Part shown: piece by piece, positions 27,087 to 38,314 of the stretch
Layout: each line of letters begins with the position of its first letter
How positions within the stretch are numbered: the stretch's first letter is position 1
Source: Methylobacterium pseudosasicola
Lineage (GTDB): Bacteria > Pseudomonadota > Alphaproteobacteria > Rhizobiales > Beijerinckiaceae
Assembly (NCBI RefSeq): GCF_900114535.1
Contig: NZ_FOTK01000018.1
Span: 1-64,000, forward strand
DNA: 64,000 bases
Reading direction: 5' to 3'
Translations under genes and position numbers: made by a program
Notes under the pieces: model-generated
The model's input: the letters and a program-made list of their open reading frames with translations, nothing else
What the model was told of the DNA's origin: nothing
The model's database searches: none

Positions 27087-28403
27087 TCAGCCTTGAGCTT
27101 TGTTGCCGAACACCCGCGAGAAGATCGTGTCGACATGCTTGAAGTGGTAGCCGAGGTCGAAACACTCCTCGATCTGCTCTAGAGACAGGGCCGCCGTCAC
27201 CTCGGGATCGGCCTTCAGCAATGCCAGGAAGTCGCCCTCGCCACGCCAGACCGGCATCGCGTTGCGCTGGACCAGCCGGTAGGAATCCTCCCGGGACACG
27301 CCGGCCTGGGTGAGCGCCAGGAGCACCCGCTGCGAATGGACCAAGCCGCCGAGGCGGTCGAGGTTCTTCTGCATGTTGGCTGGGTAGATCAGCAACTTCT
27401 CAATGACGCCGGTCATGCGAGCGAGCGCGAAGTCGAGGGTGACGGTGGCGTCGGGGCCGATCATCCGCTCCACGGAGGAGTGGGAGATGTCGCGCTCGTG
27501 CCAGAGCGCGACGTTCTCCAGGGCGGGGACGACGTAGCCCCGGACCATCCGGGCGAGCCCGGTGATGTTCTCGGTGAGCACCGGGTTGCGCTTGTGCGGC
27601 ATGGCCGAGGAGCCCTTCTGGCCCTCGGAGAAGAACTCTTCCGCCTCCAGGACCTCCGTGCGCTGGAGGTGGCGCACCTCGATGGCCAGACGCTCCAGGG
27701 ATGAGGCGACGACGCCGAGCGTCGCGAAGAACATGGCGTGGCGGTCGCGCGGGATCACCTGGGTCGAGACCGGCTCAGCGGTCAGCCCCATCTTTTCGGC
27801 GACGTACTGCTCCACCCGCGGGTCGATATTGGCGAAGGTGCCGACCGCGCCGGAGATGGCGCAGGTGGCGACCTCCTCGCGCGCCGCGACCAGGCGGCGC
27901 CGGTTGCGCTCGAACTCGGCATAGGCCTGCGCGAGCTTGAGCCCGAAGGTGACCGGCTCGGCGTGGATGCCGTGCGAGCGGCCGATGGTCGGCGTGAGCT
28001 TGTGCTCCAGAGCGCGGCTCTTGAGCGCCGCCAGCAGCGCATCGACATCGGCGATGAGGATGTCGGCGGCGCGCACCAGCTGCACGTTGAGGCAGGTATC
28101 GAGCACGTCCGACGAGGTCATGCCCTGGTGGACGAAGCGCGCCTCCGGGCCGACGATCTCGGCGAGATGGGTCAGGAAGGCGATGACATCGTGTTTCGTC
28201 ACCGCCTCGATCTCGTCGATGCGGGCGACATCGAACACCGCATCCTTGCCCTTGGCCCAGATGGTCTCGGCCGCCGCCTTGGGGACGACGCCGATCTCGG
28301 CGAGCGCCGTAGTCGCGTGGGCCTCGATCTCGAACCAGATCTTAAAGCGGCTCTCGGGCGACCAGATCGCCGTCATCGTCGGGCGGCTGTAACGGGGGAT
28401 CAT
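27087..28403 (-). CDS. purB: Adenylosuccinate lyase
   Basis: A 438-residue member of the fumarase/aspartase superfamily, starting MIPRYSRPTMTAIWSPESRF. The mobile-loop signature GSSAMPHKRNPVLTENITGL is clear, with TSSDVLDTCLNVQLVRAADI and RSHGIHAEPVTFGLKLAQAY as other conserved blocks. It removes fumarate in two steps of purine synthesis: from SAICAR, and from adenylosuccinate to give AMP. The length and motif set match the family exactly. It is encoded on the same strand as purA, with unrelated genes between. Confidence 0.96.
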   Translation of the reverse strand: MIPRYSRPTMTAIWSPESRFKIWFEIEAHATTALAEIGVVPKAAAETIWAKGKDAVFDVARIDEIEAVTKHDVIAFLTHLAEIVGPEARFVHQGMTSSDVLDTCLNVQLVRAADILIADVDALLAALKSRALEHKLTPTIGRSHGIHAEPVTFGLKLAQAYAEFERNRRRLVAAREEVATCAISGAVGTFANIDPRVEQYVAEKMGLTAEPVSTQVIPRDRHAMFFATLGVVASSLERLAIEVRHLQRTEVLEAEEFFSEGQKGSSAMPHKRNPVLTENITGLARMVRGYVVPALENVALWHERDISHSSVERMIGPDATVTLDFALARMTGVIEKLLIYPANMQKNLDRLGGLVHSQRVLLALTQAGVSREDSYRLVQRNAMPVWRGEGDFLALLKADPEVTAALSLEQIEECFDLGYHFKHVDTIFSRVFGNKAQG

Positions 28404-28510
28404 GGGGGCCTCGGCACGGTCGGGACTGCGTGCGTGGCCGGTAGCATGCGCCGACCCGACCGCTCAATGCGGTTCGCGCAGGCTTGGACGATGCGATCGG
28501 GACGCGCCTC

Positions 28511-29257
28511 TCAGCTCACCCGCACCCAGCCCTGACCCATCAGGCGCTCCTGCGGGCGAAAACGGGACTTGTAGTCCATCTTGCGCGAGCCCTCGACCCA
28601 GTAGCCGAGGTAGAGATACGGCAATCCGAGACGGCGGGCGCGGCGGATATGATCGAGGATCATGAACGTGCCGGGCGAGCGCCCGGCCTCCTCGGGATCG
28701 TAGAACGAGTAGACCATCGACAGACCGTCCGCGAGTACGTCGGTCAGGCAGAAGGCGAGCGGCGCGCCGAAGCCGCGCCCGGTGATCGCCGTGTCGGGGC
28801 CGCGCCGCCGGTACGACACGAGATGCGTGTCGACATGGCTGTCCTCGATCATCATGGCGTAGTCGAGCACCGTCATGTCGACCATGCCGCCATCCCCGTG
28901 GCGGGCATCGAGATAGCGGCGGAACAGGGCGTATTGCTCGGAGGCTGGCCGGTTGGGCTCGGGCGTGCCGATCCAATCGTCGTTGCGCGCCAGGATGCGC
29001 TTCTGGCTGGCACTCGGCTGAAAATCGTCGACCACGACGCGCACGGAGATGCAGGCGCGGCAGGCCTCGCAGGCGGGCCGATAGGCGATGGTCTGCGAGC
29101 GCCTGAACCCGCCCTGGGTCAGGATCTCGTTGAGGTCGCGGGCGCGGCGCCCGACCAGATGGGTGAACACCTTCCGCTCCTCCTGGCCCGGAAGGTACGG
29201 GCACGGCGAGGGGGCGGTGAGGTAGAATTGCGGAGTGTCGCGCGGATGGCTCGTCAC
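28511..29257 (-). CDS. bpt: Aspartate/glutamate leucyltransferase (arginyltransferase family)
   Basis: I set the start at the GTG giving (M)[20 protein letters not shown], because the sequence upstream is low-complexity and the family begins here. [18 protein letters not shown] is the conserved Cys-rich substrate site, and [20 protein letters not shown] and [12 protein letters not shown] close the protein. Bpt attaches leucine to N-terminal Asp or Glu of proteins, marking them for degradation by ClpAP with ClpS (N-degron pathway). The length of 248 aa is normal. It acts in the cytoplasm. Confidence 0.93.
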   Translation of the reverse strand: MTSHPRDTPQFYLTAPSPCPYLPGQEERKVFTHLVGRRARDLNEILTQGGFRRSQTIAYRPACEACRACISVRVVVDDFQPSASQKRILARNDDWIGTPEPNRPASEQYALFRRYLDARHGDGGMVDMTVLDYAMMIEDSHVDTHLVSYRRRGPDTAITGRGFGAPLAFCLTDVLADGLSMVYSFYDPEEAGRSPGTFMILDHIRRARRLGLPYLYLGYWVEGSRKMDYKSRFRPQERLMGQGWVRVS

Positions 29258-29380
29258 GCTTGGTCTTGACCCTGCACCGGGTGGTCCTCGCGGCGCCGGC
29301 AAACCAGTGTACAGGCGGCGCAGCCGGGCTCAATGCCCCGGCGGCTCGCCGGGCGAGAATTTCACCGCGCGTGAGGCGTT

Positions 29381-29869
29381 TCAGCGGGCGTGAACGACGG
29401 CCAAGCCGAGCAACAGGTCGTGACCCAGCCGACGATCCGAGCGCATCAGCCCGAACAGGATGTCCAGGCACCAGAGCAGGAAGGTCGAGACCGCGACGTA
29501 GAACAGCAGGGCATGGACGGCCGCCGTGATGAAATCGACCGGCCCGCCGCGCTCGGGGGCGACGACGCGCAGACCCATGAGCCGCTGTCCGATCGTGCTC
29601 TGCTTGGCGCCGCCCACGGTGATCGCGCTGTAGATGATCCCGCTCGCCGGCAGCACCGCGAAGAGGGTCCAGCCGAGCCCGAACGTCACCACGCCGATCA
29701 CCGTGATCACCAGCGTCAGCAGGGCGGTGAAACCGAAGATGAACAGGATGTCGAGAAGGTACGCGACCGTGCGGGCGCCCAGGCTCGCGCGAACGAACGG
29801 GATGGGCAGCGCGGCGGCGTAGCCGGGGGTCTCGAAGCGCTCGGCGTAGCCGGTCTGGGGGTTCTGCAT
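29381..29869 (-). CDS. RDD-family membrane protein
   Basis: The N-terminal hydrophobic stretch after VRASLGARTVAYLLDILFIF carries the Arg/Asp/Asp pattern that names the RDD family. Three or four membrane helices follow over 162 residues, and KQSTIGQRLMGLRVV is the usual family loop. RDD proteins sit in the inner membrane; some move ions or small solutes, but most are uncharacterised. It lies 123 bp from bpt on the same strand. Confidence 0.83.
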   Translation of the reverse strand: MQNPQTGYAERFETPGYAAALPIPFVRASLGARTVAYLLDILFIFGFTALLTLVITVIGVVTFGLGWTLFAVLPASGIIYSAITVGGAKQSTIGQRLMGLRVVAPERGGPVDFITAAVHALLFYVAVSTFLLWCLDILFGLMRSDRRLGHDLLLGLAVVHAR

Positions 29870-29949
29870 GGTGTCGCGTCCTGCAAGCGAGGCGGCGGAG
29901 AAAAAGTGGGTGCGCCCGGCATCGGCCGCAAGAGCCTCCCGAATCGGGT

Positions 29950-32036
<2,087 letters not shown>

Positions 32037-32198
32037 ACGAACCGTTCTGATCTTCGCTTCAGTTTGTCTTTACCGCGAAGAGTAAATCGGGAATTCATCC
32101 TGTCGCTTAAATCGCCTTTCATTCCCGACCCATAGCTTAGCCATCATCAGCGGCACCGCATCGAACGGAAGCCGCAGCATCAGACGGTGAGGCAGACG

Positions 32199-32711
32199 AT
32201 GAAGACCCAGAGCGCCCGAGTCGCGAAGAGCGAGACCCCGGACGAAGTCCCGTCCTCAAAGGGTTCCTATCTGGAAGCGCTGCACCTGGTGGAGCGGCTG
32301 CACCGCCGGCTCCTCGACGTGATCAAGGACGAGTTCGAGCGGCGCGGCCGGGAGGACGTCAACAGCGTCCAGGCGCTGCTGCTGTACAATATCGGCGACA
32401 AGGAGCTGACCGCCAGCGAGTTGCGAACGAAGGGCTACTATCTCGGCTCCAACGTCTCCTACAACGTCAAGAAGCTGGTCGAAGCCGGCTACCTGCACCA
32501 CGCCCGGTCGAAGACGGACCGCCGCTCGGTCCGGATCAGCCTCACCGACAAGGGCCGGCAGGTCCACGAGATCATCCAGGGTCTTTACGACAAGCATGCC
32601 CGCACGATCGCGCCGATCGGGGGCATCTCGGACGACGATTTCGGCCGGCTGAACACGGCTCTCGGCCGGCTCGAGCGCTTCTGGACCGACCAGATCCGTT
32701 ACCGGCTCTGA
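32199..32711 (+). CDS. ldtR: LdtR-type MarR-family regulator
   Basis: The start MKTQSARVAKSETPDEVPSS has GAGG eight bases upstream; a GTG 12 bases earlier is also in frame. The winged-helix core reads DVNSVQALLLYNIGDKELTA, SELRTKGYYLGSNVSYNVKK, then ARSKTDRRSVRISLTDKGRQ. This closely follows LdtR, characterised in Liberibacter and Sinorhizobium as a regulator of L,D-transpeptidase genes and osmotic or envelope stress tolerance. DUF6163 next door is the usual neighbour. The L,D-transpeptidase at 59057 is a possible target but is 26 kb away. Confidence 0.88.
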   Translation: MKTQSARVAKSETPDEVPSSKGSYLEALHLVERLHRRLLDVIKDEFERRGREDVNSVQALLLYNIGDKELTASELRTKGYYLGSNVSYNVKKLVEAGYLHHARSKTDRRSVRISLTDKGRQVHEIIQGLYDKHARTIAPIGGISDDDFGRLNTALGRLERFWTDQIRYRL

Positions 32712-32721
32712 TCCGCGCGCT

Positions 32722-33384
32722 TCACAGGTTGAGGAGACTCGCGATCCCGGCGATGACCGCGTAGGCGAAGCCGGCATTGATGGCGACGCCGAACAGGCCG
32801 ATCACCAACCCGCCCATGACGACGAGGCCGTCCCGCTCGACGAGGCCAAGGCCCACGAGACAGACGGCGAGCCCCAGAGGGATCTGCCCAACGATCGGCG
32901 CGGCCACGATCAGCGCCAGCGCCAGCGCCAACAGGGCGATCCCCATGCCGCGCATGCCGAGCGCGGTCTCGAACACGCTGACCCGGGGGCGCGACCAGCG
33001 CTCCAGACGCCGCAAGATCGGAACCGCCCGAGTGACGGCGCGCCGCACATCGGTGAGCGCGATCGAGCGGCCGAGCAGCGCCCTGGGCAGCCACGGGGCC
33101 GACATGCCCGCCGCGATCTGAACCGCCACGAGCAGCAGCAGCAGGCCGCAGATCAACGGGATCGGTGGCGGCATCGGCAGGCAGTTCGGCAAGCCGAGCA
33201 GCACGACGAGCAACGCGAAGGCGCGATCCCGAAGGACCGCGACGATGTCGCCCACGGTAAGGCGCTCCCCCTCCTGGCTCGCCAGCACAGTGAGGACGTC
33301 CGACGTTCGTGCACCGGCAGTCAAGGATCCGCCAACCTTCGCTGTCCTGGCGCGGGCTCTAGCCGAGATCACCCGGCAGGCCAA
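32722..33384 (-). CDS. ExoD-family membrane protein (exopolysaccharide synthesis)
   Basis: A cytoplasmic head (TSDVLTVLASQEGERLTVGD, IVAVLRDRAFALLVVLLGLP) leads to NCLPMPPPIPLICGLLLLLV and two further paired hydrophobic stretches, the ExoD pattern. In Sinorhizobium, exoD mutants make less exopolysaccharide and are alkali sensitive, but the biochemical role is unknown. The start Met is uncertain; the first 25 residues are unlike the rest. It is convergent with ldtR. Confidence 0.82.
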   Translation of the reverse strand: MACRVISARARARTAKVGGSLTAGARTSDVLTVLASQEGERLTVGDIVAVLRDRAFALLVVLLGLPNCLPMPPPIPLICGLLLLLVAVQIAAGMSAPWLPRALLGRSIALTDVRRAVTRAVPILRRLERWSRPRVSVFETALGMRGMGIALLALALALIVAAPIVGQIPLGLAVCLVGLGLVERDGLVVMGGLVIGLFGVAINAGFAYAVIAGIASLLNL

Positions 33385-33624
33385 GCGCGGGGCGTCCGCG
33401 CGATCCCATCCCCGATCCGAACCGGAGGATTCACACCTCAGGTCGGCGCAATGTGGCTTTAAGTAGATCTAACGTCATTGAAAGCACATTTTTCCGCCGC
33501 CGGTGCCTTCCAGCTGATTTCTCTGCGCAACTCCAAATATCTTTCTGGTGGACCTATGGTGAATTACAGGGCACTCTACGTAGATTAACATGAGGTTTAC
33601 GGCCTCGCCACCGGGGACCGTTCC

Positions 33625-34353
33625 GTGTGCCAGCGCCGGATCGTCACGAAAAGCTGCAAGCCGAACCGTGTAGCTGCTCTGGCGGCCTCGGCCCTCCTCG
33701 CACAAGAGCCTCCGGCATACAGCGGCGAGATCGACACCCTGTTGTTCGGCAGCCTCGATGCGGGCGCCGCGACATTTCTGACCGCCGGGGCCAAGCTCGG
33801 GCTGGGCTCCCTCGACCACGACGGCTTCGTCGTGCTGGCAAGCGTCGGCAGCGGTCGGCAGCGAGAGCGCGGCGATTTCGGCCTTCCGCGCACGCGCTAC
33901 ACGTTCAGCGCGGCGGCGGTGCTCGGCTATCAATGGTTCTTCGACTGGGGCGTGGCGGCCGTCTTCGCGGGTCCCGAAGGCTCGATGGAGATGCTGGCCG
34001 ACCAGCGTGTCCTGGCGGCCTCGCCGGCCGCGTATGGCCTGCGCGTTCATGGCGAGATCTGGGCCCGTCTGACCGAGAACACGCTCCTCCAGGGGACGGC
34101 CATCGGGGGCTCGACGCGCAACAGCCTGTGGGCGCGGCTGGCCTGGGGCTATCGCTGCTGGGACGCCTATCTCGGCCCGGAACTCAGCGTCTACGGCGAT
34201 GAGACGGGCTACCGGAAATGGAATCTCGGTCTGCACGCGACCGATTTCGCCATCGCCCGCTACAGTTTCCGTGTCTCCGCCGGCCTCCAGACCGAGTCGG
34301 GCCGGCGACGGGCATCGCCTTACGTGGCGTTGGCGGTCTGGTCGCCCTGGTGA
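33625..34353 (+). CDS. bcsS: BcsS-type cellulose biosynthesis-associated protein
   Basis: A short signal-like N-terminus is followed by a small outer-membrane-style beta-barrel: GEIDTLLFGSLDAGAATFLT, YTFSAAAVLGYQWFFDWGVA, SLWARLAWGYRCWDAYLGPE and a terminal SPYVALAVWSPW with aromatic end. This fits the BcsS family of alphaproteobacteria, thought to take part in cellulose export or matrix formation. No bcsA or bcsB is in the window, so it is an orphan here. It overlaps the end of the convergent photolyase gene by 34 bp. The MCQRRIV start is uncertain. Confidence 0.75.
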   Translation: MCQRRIVTKSCKPNRVAALAASALLAQEPPAYSGEIDTLLFGSLDAGAATFLTAGAKLGLGSLDHDGFVVLASVGSGRQRERGDFGLPRTRYTFSAAAVLGYQWFFDWGVAAVFAGPEGSMEMLADQRVLAASPAAYGLRVHGEIWARLTENTLLQGTAIGGSTRNSLWARLAWGYRCWDAYLGPELSVYGDETGYRKWNLGLHATDFAIARYSFRVSAGLQTESGRRRASPYVALAVWSPW

Positions 34354-35918
34354 GCTGGTTCGGGCTCGGCCCTGAGCGATCCGAGGAAGCGGGTCGCATC
34401 TCGCCGGATCTCGTCGCGCCGTGTCTCAGCCATGCCGCGGAGGGTTCGATAGGGCATCATCATCCGCTGGTTCCCGGCCAGCCTCTCCTCGTTCTCGATC
34501 AAGAAGTTCCAGTAAAGGTAGTTGAACGGGCAGGCTTCCGGCCCCGCCTTGACCTTCACGTCATAGGCGCAGCCGGCGCAGTAATCCGACATGCGGTCGA
34601 TATACGCGCCCGAGGCCGCATAGGGCTTGGAGCCCATCACGCCACCATCCGCCCACAGCACCATGCCGTGCACATTGGGCAGTTCGACCCATTCGTAGGC
34701 ATCGGCGAAGACGATCAGGTACCATTCCTCGACCTGCGCCGGGTCGAGCCCGGCGATCAAGGCGAAGTTGCCGGTCACCATCAGGCGCTGGATATGATGG
34801 GCGTAGGCGTGGCGACGCGTATCCGCCACCACGTTGGCGATGCAGTTGAGCTTGGTCTCGCCCGACCAGTAGAACCACGGCAGATCCCGGCCCGCACCCA
34901 GCGCGTTGGTCTCGCGATACGCCGGCATTCGCGCCCAGTAGACGCCGCGGACATATTCCCGCCAGCCGAGGATCTGCCGGATGAACCCCTCGACGCAGTT
35001 GAGCGGCGCCGATCCGTCCCGGTAGGCCCGCTCGGCGGCCCAGCAGACTTCCTCGGCGGTCAAGAGGCCGGCGTTGAGAGGCGGTGAGAGCAGGGCGTGG
35101 TAGAGATACGGCGCCCCCGCCTTCATAACATCCTGGTAGTCGCCAAAAGTCGGCAAGCATTCGGCGATGAAATGCTTGAGGGCCGCGAGCGCATCGGCGC
35201 GGGTCACCGGCCAGGAGAAGGTCGACAGGTCGCCGAAATGGTCGGCGAACTCGCGGTCAACCAGCGCGATCGCCTCCCGGGTGGTTGCGTCCGGCTGAAA
35301 GCCGATCCGATCCGGCAGGCGATGTCCCTTGGGGAGGCGCTTGCGGTTGTCGGGATCGAAATTCCAGCGGCCGCCGACCGGCTCGCCGCCCTCCATGAGC
35401 AGGCCGGTCCGACGGCGCATGCCGCGATAGAACGTCTCCATTCGTAGATGATGACGGCCCTCGGCCCAGCGCGCGAAATCCTCGCGCGGGCACAGGAAGC
35501 GGTTGTCCGAGCGGATCTCCACCGGCACGGGCAGCGTCTCCCGCCAGTCCTGCATCATCTCCCAGACCCGCCACTCGCCGGGCTCGGTGACGACGACCCG
35601 CGCGGGCGTATGGCGCGTCACCGCGCGCTCCAGTTCGCCGGTGAAGCTGCCGGTGTTGCCGGGATCGGTCAGGCGGACGTAGTCGACCGCGATCCCCTCC
35701 GCCTCCAGCTCGGCCGCGAAATGGCGCATGGCGGCGAACAGGAAGGCGATCTTCTGCTTGTGGTGGCGGACATAGGTGGCCTCGTCCCGCACCTCGACCA
35801 GCAGGACAATGTCGTGCGCGGGATCGAGATCGGTCAGGCTCGCCACCCGCCGGGTCAGCTGATCGCCGAGGACGAAGCGGAGCGTGCCCCCAGCCGGCGC
35901 TGCGGATTTCGCTGCCAC
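34320..35918 (-). CDS. Iron-sulfur bacterial cryptochrome/photolyase (FeS-BCP, (6-4) photolyase type)
   Basis: The N-terminal TLRFVLGDQLTRRVASLTDL is the DPRP (deoxyribodipyrimidine photolyase-related) start. The FAD domain includes EGFIRQILGWREYVRGVYW. Cys359, Cys447, Cys450 and Cys463 are present, and their spacing (88, 3 and 13) equals that of the four cluster cysteines in Agrobacterium PhrB. The enzyme uses blue light, FAD and probably a lumazine antenna to repair (6-4) photoproducts or act as photoreceptor. It is cytoplasmic, 532 aa, and ends four bases from the next gene start, suggesting an operon with the SDR. Confidence 0.9.
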   Translation of the reverse strand: MAAKSAAPAGGTLRFVLGDQLTRRVASLTDLDPAHDIVLLVEVRDEATYVRHHKQKIAFLFAAMRHFAAELEAEGIAVDYVRLTDPGNTGSFTGELERAVTRHTPARVVVTEPGEWRVWEMMQDWRETLPVPVEIRSDNRFLCPREDFARWAEGRHHLRMETFYRGMRRRTGLLMEGGEPVGGRWNFDPDNRKRLPKGHRLPDRIGFQPDATTREAIALVDREFADHFGDLSTFSWPVTRADALAALKHFIAECLPTFGDYQDVMKAGAPYLYHALLSPPLNAGLLTAEEVCWAAERAYRDGSAPLNCVEGFIRQILGWREYVRGVYWARMPAYRETNALGAGRDLPWFYWSGETKLNCIANVVADTRRHAYAHHIQRLMVTGNFALIAGLDPAQVEEWYLIVFADAYEWVELPNVHGMVLWADGGVMGSKPYAASGAYIDRMSDYCAGCAYDVKVKAGPEACPFNYLYWNFLIENEERLAGNQRMMMPYRTLRGMAETRRDEIRRDATRFLGSLRAEPEPAHQGDQTANAT

Positions 35919-35921
35919 CGA

Positions 35922-36656
35922 TCAGCCCTTCGTCCGCAAAGTCGCGCGGCCGCCATCGACGCCGATCACCTGGCCGGTGATCCAGGCCGCCTCGTCCGAG
36001 ATCAGGAAGGCCGCGAGCGCCGCGACATCCTCGGGACGGCCGAGCCGCTGAAGCGCGTGCATGGCGGCGATTCCCTGGGCCAGGGTCTCGTTGCCGGTGA
36101 TGGCGGCGGCCAGTGGCGTTCGGGTCAGCGACGGCGCGACCACGTTGACGCGGATCTGCGGCGCCAGCTCGGCCGCGAGCGAGAGGCCAAGCCCCTCGAC
36201 GGCGCCCTTGGCCATCGCCACAGAAGCATGGGCGGGAAACCCCTGCGCGGCCGCCACCGTCGAGAACAGCACGATCCCGGACCCCGCCTCCCCGGCACCG
36301 GCCTTGAGCGCAGGGGCCGCCGATTGCACGGCCGAGAAGGCGCCCAGGGCGTTGATGCGAAAATCGGTTTCCGCATCGGCGCGGGTCAGGCGCCCGAGCG
36401 GTCGCAGGTTGATCGTGCCGACCGCGTAGACCAGGCCGGCCAGCTCAGGACCGGCCGCCGCGCTGACGGCGGCGAAGAAGTCCGGATCGCCGACATCGCC
36501 GGCCGTAAAGGTCGTCTCGCCGAGTTCGTCGGCCGCGCGCGACAGGCGCTCACCGTCCCGAGCCGCAAGATGAAGGGCATAGCCGCGCGCCCGCAACGCC
36601 CGGGCGGTGGCGAGACCGATGCCGCCCGTTCCGCCGTAGATCAGAACCTGTCGCAC
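35922..36656 (-). CDS. SDR-family oxidoreductase
   Basis: The GTG start is preferred because AAGAGGA lies seven bases upstream and the Rossmann motif begins at once (VLIYGGTGGIGLATARALRA). The family active-site set is partly visible: SGIVLFSTVAAAQGFPAHAS carries the Ser, but the usual YxxxK position reads SVAMAKGAVEGLGLSLAAEL, with the Lys present and no obvious Tyr. GVDGGRATLRTKG ends the protein. It is transcribed with the photolyase gene, whose start is three bases after this stop. The substrate is unknown. Confidence 0.83.
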   Translation of the reverse strand: MRQVLIYGGTGGIGLATARALRARGYALHLAARDGERLSRAADELGETTFTAGDVGDPDFFAAVSAAAGPELAGLVYAVGTINLRPLGRLTRADAETDFRINALGAFSAVQSAAPALKAGAGEAGSGIVLFSTVAAAQGFPAHASVAMAKGAVEGLGLSLAAELAPQIRVNVVAPSLTRTPLAAAITGNETLAQGIAAMHALQRLGRPEDVAALAAFLISDEAAWITGQVIGVDGGRATLRTKG

Positions 36657-36766
36657 GTGCGGTCCTCTTGCTACCCAACCTGCTCCGGACAAAGTAAGGC
36701 CGGTGGCGCCCCCGGGCAGGCGGCAGGCCGCCCCGCTCCACGTTCACAAGGTCGCAGGCGGCAAGC

Positions 36767-37630
36767 ATGAAGTTCGCGTTCGCCGGCATCGACTTCCTGG
36801 GCGGCGTGTTCGAGGGCCTGGTCGAGGCCGGCTGGAAGCCGATCAAGCTGTTCACCCGGCCCTGCGACGGGATCTACGACCACAACGACGTGCTGGTCGC
36901 CCGGGCGCGCTCGATGCGCCTGCCGATCCAGCTCTCGCGCATCCGCGAGCGCGATATCGAGGCCCTGCAGGCCGAGCACGGCAAGGATTGGGCGCTGGTG
37001 GTGGCGGGCTATCCCTGGCTGGTGAAGGGCTGGCGCGGCCGCGCCGCCTACGGGTTGAACATCCATCCCTCGCCGCTGCCCACCGGGCGCGGGCCCTACC
37101 CGCTGTTCCGGGCGGTGCTCGACCGCTACGAGACCTGGGGGGTCACCGCCCACGTGCTCGCGGACGGCTTCGACACCGGCGATATCCTGGCCCAGGACAT
37201 CTTCGATCTCGGCCCGGTGGAATCCCATGAGACCGTGCTGGCCAAGTGCCAGATGGCGGCCCGGCGCCTCGCCGCGGGACCGCTCGGCAAGGAGTTGCCC
37301 GCCCGCTGGCGCCGCGCCGAGCCGCAGGGCGACGGCTCCTACTGGCCCCGGGCGACCGATGCCGACCGGACCCTCGACTTCCGGCAGGAGGTCGAGCCGA
37401 TCCTGCGCCGGGTCCGGGCCTTCGGCACCGTCGAGACCATCGCGCGGCTGGGGGATGCCCGGGTCTACGTCGCCGAGGCGCAGGGCTGGCGCGAGCGCCA
37501 TCCGCACACCCCCGGCGCGGTGGTGCATCGCCACCGCCGCCACGTGGTGATCGCGGCGTTGGACGGATACGTGCAGATCACCCGCTGGTCGCCGGTGCCG
37601 CTGGCCGAGGCGGGACAGGTCGGGCGCTGA
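36767..37630 (+). CDS. Formyltransferase-fold protein (Fmt-like)
   Basis: A 287-residue protein starting MKFAFAGIDFLGGVFEGLVE. ALVVAGYPWLVKGWRGRAAY and GLNIHPSPLPTGRGPYPLFR supply the HPSPLP loop of folate-dependent formyltransferases, and VTAHVLADGFDTGDILAQDI carries the catalytic Asp region. A C-terminal OB-like domain follows (TPGAVVHRHRRHVVIAALDG). It resembles methionyl-tRNA formyltransferase, but the GYPWLVKG segment and divergence suggest a paralogue acting on another amine, such as a nucleotide sugar or amino acid. True fmt would normally be next to def, which is absent here. Confidence 0.78.
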   Translation: MKFAFAGIDFLGGVFEGLVEAGWKPIKLFTRPCDGIYDHNDVLVARARSMRLPIQLSRIRERDIEALQAEHGKDWALVVAGYPWLVKGWRGRAAYGLNIHPSPLPTGRGPYPLFRAVLDRYETWGVTAHVLADGFDTGDILAQDIFDLGPVESHETVLAKCQMAARRLAAGPLGKELPARWRRAEPQGDGSYWPRATDADRTLDFRQEVEPILRRVRAFGTVETIARLGDARVYVAEAQGWRERHPHTPGAVVHRHRRHVVIAALDGYVQITRWSPVPLAEAGQVGR

Positions 37631-37640
37631 GGCGCCGCGG

Positions 37641-37666
37641 GGAACACAATCGTGACGGACGGTGTT
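37641..37666 (+). promoter_or_regulatory. Possible EcfG-type (general stress response) promoter
   Basis: GGAAC, 18 bp, then GTT matches the published alphaproteobacterial EcfG pattern (GGAAC-N17/18-GTT), although the base before GTT is T rather than the preferred C. It lies 32 bp upstream of the ATG of the DUF1236-like gene. A single match of this length could be chance. Confidence 0.35.
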
Positions 37667-37697
37667 TCCGCCGGCCTTGGACGTCACGGAGCCTCAC

Positions 37698-38039
37698 ATG
37701 TCGACACGCGCAAGCCTCGCCGCAGCCCTCGGGCTTGCCGCGCTGTTCACCGGCACCGCCTTCGCGCAGGGCGTGATCGTCGAATCCGACGATTTCGGCC
37801 CGGACGACGAGGTCGTGGTGCGCGACTACATCGTGCGGCAACCGGTCGGCCCCGGCCCGATCGTCGGCTCGATCCCGCTGCGGCCCGGCACCATCGTGCC
37901 GGAGGACGTGCGGCTCGCCCCGTTCACGGATGCGCCGAACCCGCGCCTGCGCCGCTACGGCTACTTCGTGGCGCCCGGCGACAAGGTCGTGGTCGTGGAT
38001 CCGGCCACCCGCGCGGTGGTGCGGATCTTCGACCGCTGA
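37698..38039 (+). CDS. DUF1236-like exported protein, 113 aa
   Basis: The ATG at 37698 has GGAG upstream and opens a clean signal peptide (STRASLAAALGLAALFTGTA, then FAQ). The mature part has DDEVVVRDYIVRQ, VGSIPLRPGTIVPEDVRLAP and a C-terminal YFVAPGDKVVVVDPATRAVV, which matches the DUF1236 repeat of small periplasmic Rhizobiales proteins. Function unknown. A possible EcfG-type promoter precedes it, which would link it to general stress. Confidence 0.78.
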   Translation: MSTRASLAAALGLAALFTGTAFAQGVIVESDDFGPDDEVVVRDYIVRQPVGPGPIVGSIPLRPGTIVPEDVRLAPFTDAPNPRLRRYGYFVAPGDKVVVVDPATRAVVRIFDR

Positions 38040-38119
38040 GGGACTCGTTCGCCTTCCGGCGTCCGATCCGCTAACACCCCGGCGCGCGCATCAAAAAAAG
38101 CGCGCCCGGGGGAAACACC

Positions 38120-38305
38120 ATGAAGGCCAAATCATCCGCGCTCTCGGGCGAGACGCTTCTCGTCTCGGTGCTGCTGCTCCTGTCGGGGGCGATGCTGTTC
38201 GAGTGGATCGTCATCTCGCCCGACAGCCCGAGCTCCGCGCTCCTGCGCGTGATGGGCGCTGCCCTCGCGGCCTTCGTGGCGATCCTGCCGTTTCGCAAAG
38301 CCTGA
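38120..38305 (+). CDS. Small membrane protein, 61 aa
   Basis: Two hydrophobic segments, ETLLVSVLLLLSGAMLFEWI and LLRVMGAALAAFVAILPF, with a short polar turn between. The start has GGGGGAAACACC upstream. A two-helix inner-membrane protein of unknown function. Confidence 0.55.
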   Translation: MKAKSSALSGETLLVSVLLLLSGAMLFEWIVISPDSPSSALLRVMGAALAAFVAILPFRKA

Positions 38306-38314
38306 ACGCAACGC

